A stretch of DNA of 64,000 nt from Rugamonas sp. A1-17 (GTDB lineage Bacteria > Pseudomonadota > Gammaproteobacteria > Burkholderiales > Burkholderiaceae_D), in assembly GCA_025548565.1 (NCBI GenBank), contig JAJLPB010000003.1:372001-436000 (forward strand), written 5' to 3'. Shown here in pieces: positions 54,107 through 64,000 of this stretch. The position numbers and the translations under genes are program-made. Every line of letters begins with the position of its first letter. The stretch's first letter is position 1. The notes below the pieces were generated by a model. The model was not told the DNA's origin and ran no database searches. It was given only the letters and a program-made list of their open reading frames with translations.

Positions 54107-54372
54107 GCTTAGTTGCAAAGATTTAAAGTTTAAGTCCCTGCGCCAAAAGCGCGGGGCAGTTCTTTGGGCTGGTCGTTTCTTCGGGAACGGCCAGGCAATC
54201 AAAGACCGTTGGGCCGGGTGCATCAGGCAGGCAACCGGTTAATTGAATTTTTCACCCAACGCAGATGGTGTACCCGATCAAGTTTCGTAGTCCATTGGAC
54301 TCCTAAACCTCGGACGCCGTTGTTCGAACCGATGGCAGGCAGTTTGCCCGTCATCATTTAAGGAGGTTGACC
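54107..54372 (+). promoter_or_regulatory. L10 leader region
   Basis: The 266 bases between rplA and rplJ hold no gene. They contain several stem-forming blocks, including GGCTGGTCGTTTC...GGGAACGGCC near 54167-54192, and lie where the conserved L10(L12)4-binding leader is found in proteobacteria. The SD AGGAGG (54361-54366) ends it. A structure search would confirm the leader. Confidence 0.6.
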
Positions 54373-54912
54373 GTGGGTCTCAATCTGAATGACAAAAAGG
54401 CAGTTGTCGCCGAAGTTTCCGCAAAAGTAGCAACTGCGCAAACTATCGTCGTGGCCGAATATCGTGGCATCCAGGTTGCTCACTTGACGCAACTTCGTGC
54501 CAAAGCGCGCGCTCAAGGCGTGTACCTGCGAGTGTTGAAAAACACCCTCGCTCGTCGCTCCGTCGAAGGCACGCAGTTCGCCAGCCTGGCAGACAGCATG
54601 ACCGGTCCTCTGATCTACTCGATCTCGGACGATGCCGTTGCAGCAGCTAAAGTCATCGCTGACTTCGCTAAAACCAACGACAAACTGGTCATCACCGCAG
54701 GTAACTACGCAGGCAAGCAGCTGGATAAAGCAGCTGTTGCAGCGTTGGCGAGCATTCCTAGCCGTGAAGTTCTCATCTCGCAGTTGTTGGGCGTTATGCT
54801 GGCTCCGGTGTCGGGCTTTGCACGTGGTCTGGCTGCTCTGGCAGCGAAAAAATCCGAAGGTGCTCCTGTTGTGGCCGAAGTGGCCGCAGAAGAAGCTCCA
54901 GCAGCTGCTTAA
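54373..54912 (+). CDS. rplJ: 50S ribosomal protein L10
   Basis: L10 anchors the L7/L12 stalk and regulates its own translation. The 179-residue protein starts [19 protein letters not shown] and has [16 protein letters not shown]. The start is GTG 54373, six bases after AGGAGG; the TTG at 54367 would overlap that site. Confidence 0.97.
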   Translation: MGLNLNDKKAVVAEVSAKVATAQTIVVAEYRGIQVAHLTQLRAKARAQGVYLRVLKNTLARRSVEGTQFASLADSMTGPLIYSISDDAVAAAKVIADFAKTNDKLVITAGNYAGKQLDKAAVAALASIPSREVLISQLLGVMLAPVSGFARGLAALAAKKSEGAPVVAEVAAEEAPAAA

Positions 54913-54983
54913 TTGTAGCCGCCGGTTTTTTCTCAAGTACCAATCTGATGTATTAACGAATCAAAAAATTATTGGAGTTTCAA

Positions 54984-55355
54984 ATGGCAATTAGCAAAGA
55001 CGACATCCTGAACGCAGTTAGCGAAATGTCCGTAATGGACCTGAACGAACTGGTCAAAGCTTTCGAAGAAAAATTCGGCGTTTCGGCCGCTGCAATGGCT
55101 GCTCCAGCAGCTGGCGGCGCAACCGCAGCGGCTGCTGAAGAGCAGACCGAGTTCAACGTTGTTCTGACCGAAGTCGGCGCAAACAAAGTTGGCGTTATTA
55201 AAGCAGTTCGCGAAATCACCGGTCTGGGCCTGAAAGAAGCCAAAGACGTGGTTGATGGCGCTCCTAAGACCGTTAAAGAAGCCCTGTCGAAAGCTGACGC
55301 TGAAGCCGCTAAGAAGAAGCTGGAAGAAGCTGGCGCCAAGGCCGACCTGAAGTAA
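54984..55355 (+). CDS. rplL: 50S ribosomal protein L7/L12
   Basis: The 123-residue protein has the N-terminal dimer domain ([20 protein letters not shown]), an Ala-rich hinge and the C-terminal factor-binding domain ([20 protein letters not shown]). It sits in the canonical order after L10, with ATTGGAGT upstream of ATG 54984. Confidence 0.98.
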   Translation: MAISKDDILNAVSEMSVMDLNELVKAFEEKFGVSAAAMAAPAAGGATAAAAEEQTEFNVVLTEVGANKVGVIKAVREITGLGLKEAKDVVDGAPKTVKEALSKADAEAAKKKLEEAGAKADLK

Positions 55356-55385
55356 TCAAGTTGTACGGCGGCTAGTTAGCGCCTC

Positions 55386-55437
55386 GAGCCAAAGCTGCGG
55401 ATTTCCTTCTGAAAGGGAGGAAATCCGGCTTTGGCTC
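55386..55437 (+). terminator. Attenuator hairpin between rplL and rpoB
   Basis: GAGCCAAAGC (55386-55395) pairs with GCTTTGGCTC (55428-55437), and CGGATTTCC (55398-55406) with GGAAATCCG (55419-55427). The nearly continuous 19-pair stem is followed by CTTTGT. Partial termination at this place adjusts ribosomal protein to polymerase ratios in other proteobacteria. The rest of the gap to rpoB shows no gene. Confidence 0.75.
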
Positions 55438-55620
55438 CTTTGTCGTCCTCGTCGTATTTGTAGCGTTTGTCCAACGCCGCAGTTTTATCGAATCAGCTGG
55501 AAATGGTAGAAGTTTCAGGTTTCGTCTGTGTGACATGCAGCCGATCTTGTTGCTGAAGTGGCTAATAGTGCACTGGCAAAACCTGAATTTTTTATCCTTT
55601 CTGTCACTCACGGAGTGTCC

Positions 55621-59727
<4,107 letters not shown>

Positions 59728-59741
59728 GACATCACGCACGG

Positions 59742-59767
59742 GCCCCGCCGGTCGTTGCCGGCGGGGC
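59742..59767 (+). other. Intercistronic hairpin between rpoB and rpoC
   Basis: GCCCCGCCGG (59742-59751) and CCGGCGGGGC (59758-59767) pair perfectly with a six-base loop, 15 bases after rpoB. No T run follows and rpoC must be read through, so an mRNA-processing or stability role is more likely than termination. Confidence 0.7.
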
Positions 59768-59801
59768 AGTTTAAAGAATTCATCACTACCTGGAGTGATA
59801 C

Positions 59802-64000
<4,199 letters not shown>

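Noticed and set aside
59742..59767. Hairpin between rpoB and rpoC as a terminator
   Set aside because: There is no T run and rpoC has no convincing promoter of its own in the 74-base gap, so stopping here would silence an essential gene.

Overview
The window is GC-rich chromosomal DNA that looks like a betaproteobacterium of the Oxalobacteraceae (Massilia/Duganella/Janthinobacterium type). This is inferred from the protein sequences, from the order lpxL-metK-ahcY-metF, from an SAH riboswitch ahead of ahcY, and from the block tRNA-Tyr/Gly/Thr-tuf-tRNA-Trp-secE-nusG-rplKAJL-rpoBC. No phage, plasmid, insertion sequence or CRISPR array is visible.

Bases 1-5633 hold the activated-methyl and folate cycle. 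metK follows a SAM-II-like riboswitch with a visible start-site sequester, ahcY follows an SAH riboswitch, then come a small membrane protein, metF and 5-formyl-THF cyclo-ligase. Bases 5669-10335 hold housekeeping genes (lytic transglycosylase, GST-like protein, CCA-adding enzyme, GNAT). Bases 10422-17615 hold a compact plus-strand envelope redox module. It contains a tiny CPBP-type glutamic intramembrane protease, a cytochrome c fused to five cysteine-containing ASH/choice-of-anchor-D repeats with a C-terminal Gly/Cys-TM-Arg sorting tail, a TlpA-like thioredoxin, a DUF4266 lipoprotein ending in CGCN, a DUF3570 beta-barrel, an ApbE-like flavin transferase with an altered metal motif, and DsbD. 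This is the best candidate for an undescribed system.

Bases 17605-18347 hold an unknown two-gene membrane module on the minus strand. Bases 18416-23908 hold aromatic amino-acid catabolism (Lrp regulator, HPPD, fused indolepyruvate:ferredoxin oxidoreductase). Bases 23909-25374 hold a gene remnant and an extended SDR. Bases 25442-29132 hold a molybdopterin oxidoreductase with an Fe-S partner that lacks one cluster cysteine. Bases 29211-32264 hold AraC and LysR regulators flanking an MFS exporter. Bases 32316-36120 hold two secreted peptidases and a small unknown protein. Bases 36202-39548 hold a folM-like/folB/ttcA operon and a divergent MidA-type methyltransferase. A J-domain membrane protein follows.

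Bases 40773-49737 form a signalling block: chemoreceptor, CheW, an HD-GYP response regulator, an HDOD-GAF protein and a MASE1-CHASE-PAS-GGDEF-EAL protein. Long palindromic REP-like elements sit at several gene ends, three of them near or in convergent junctions. From 49901 to the end lies the tRNA/tuf/secE/nusG/ribosomal protein/RNA polymerase block, with rpoC cut by the window end. Just after tuf is a scar that repeats the last codons of tuf.
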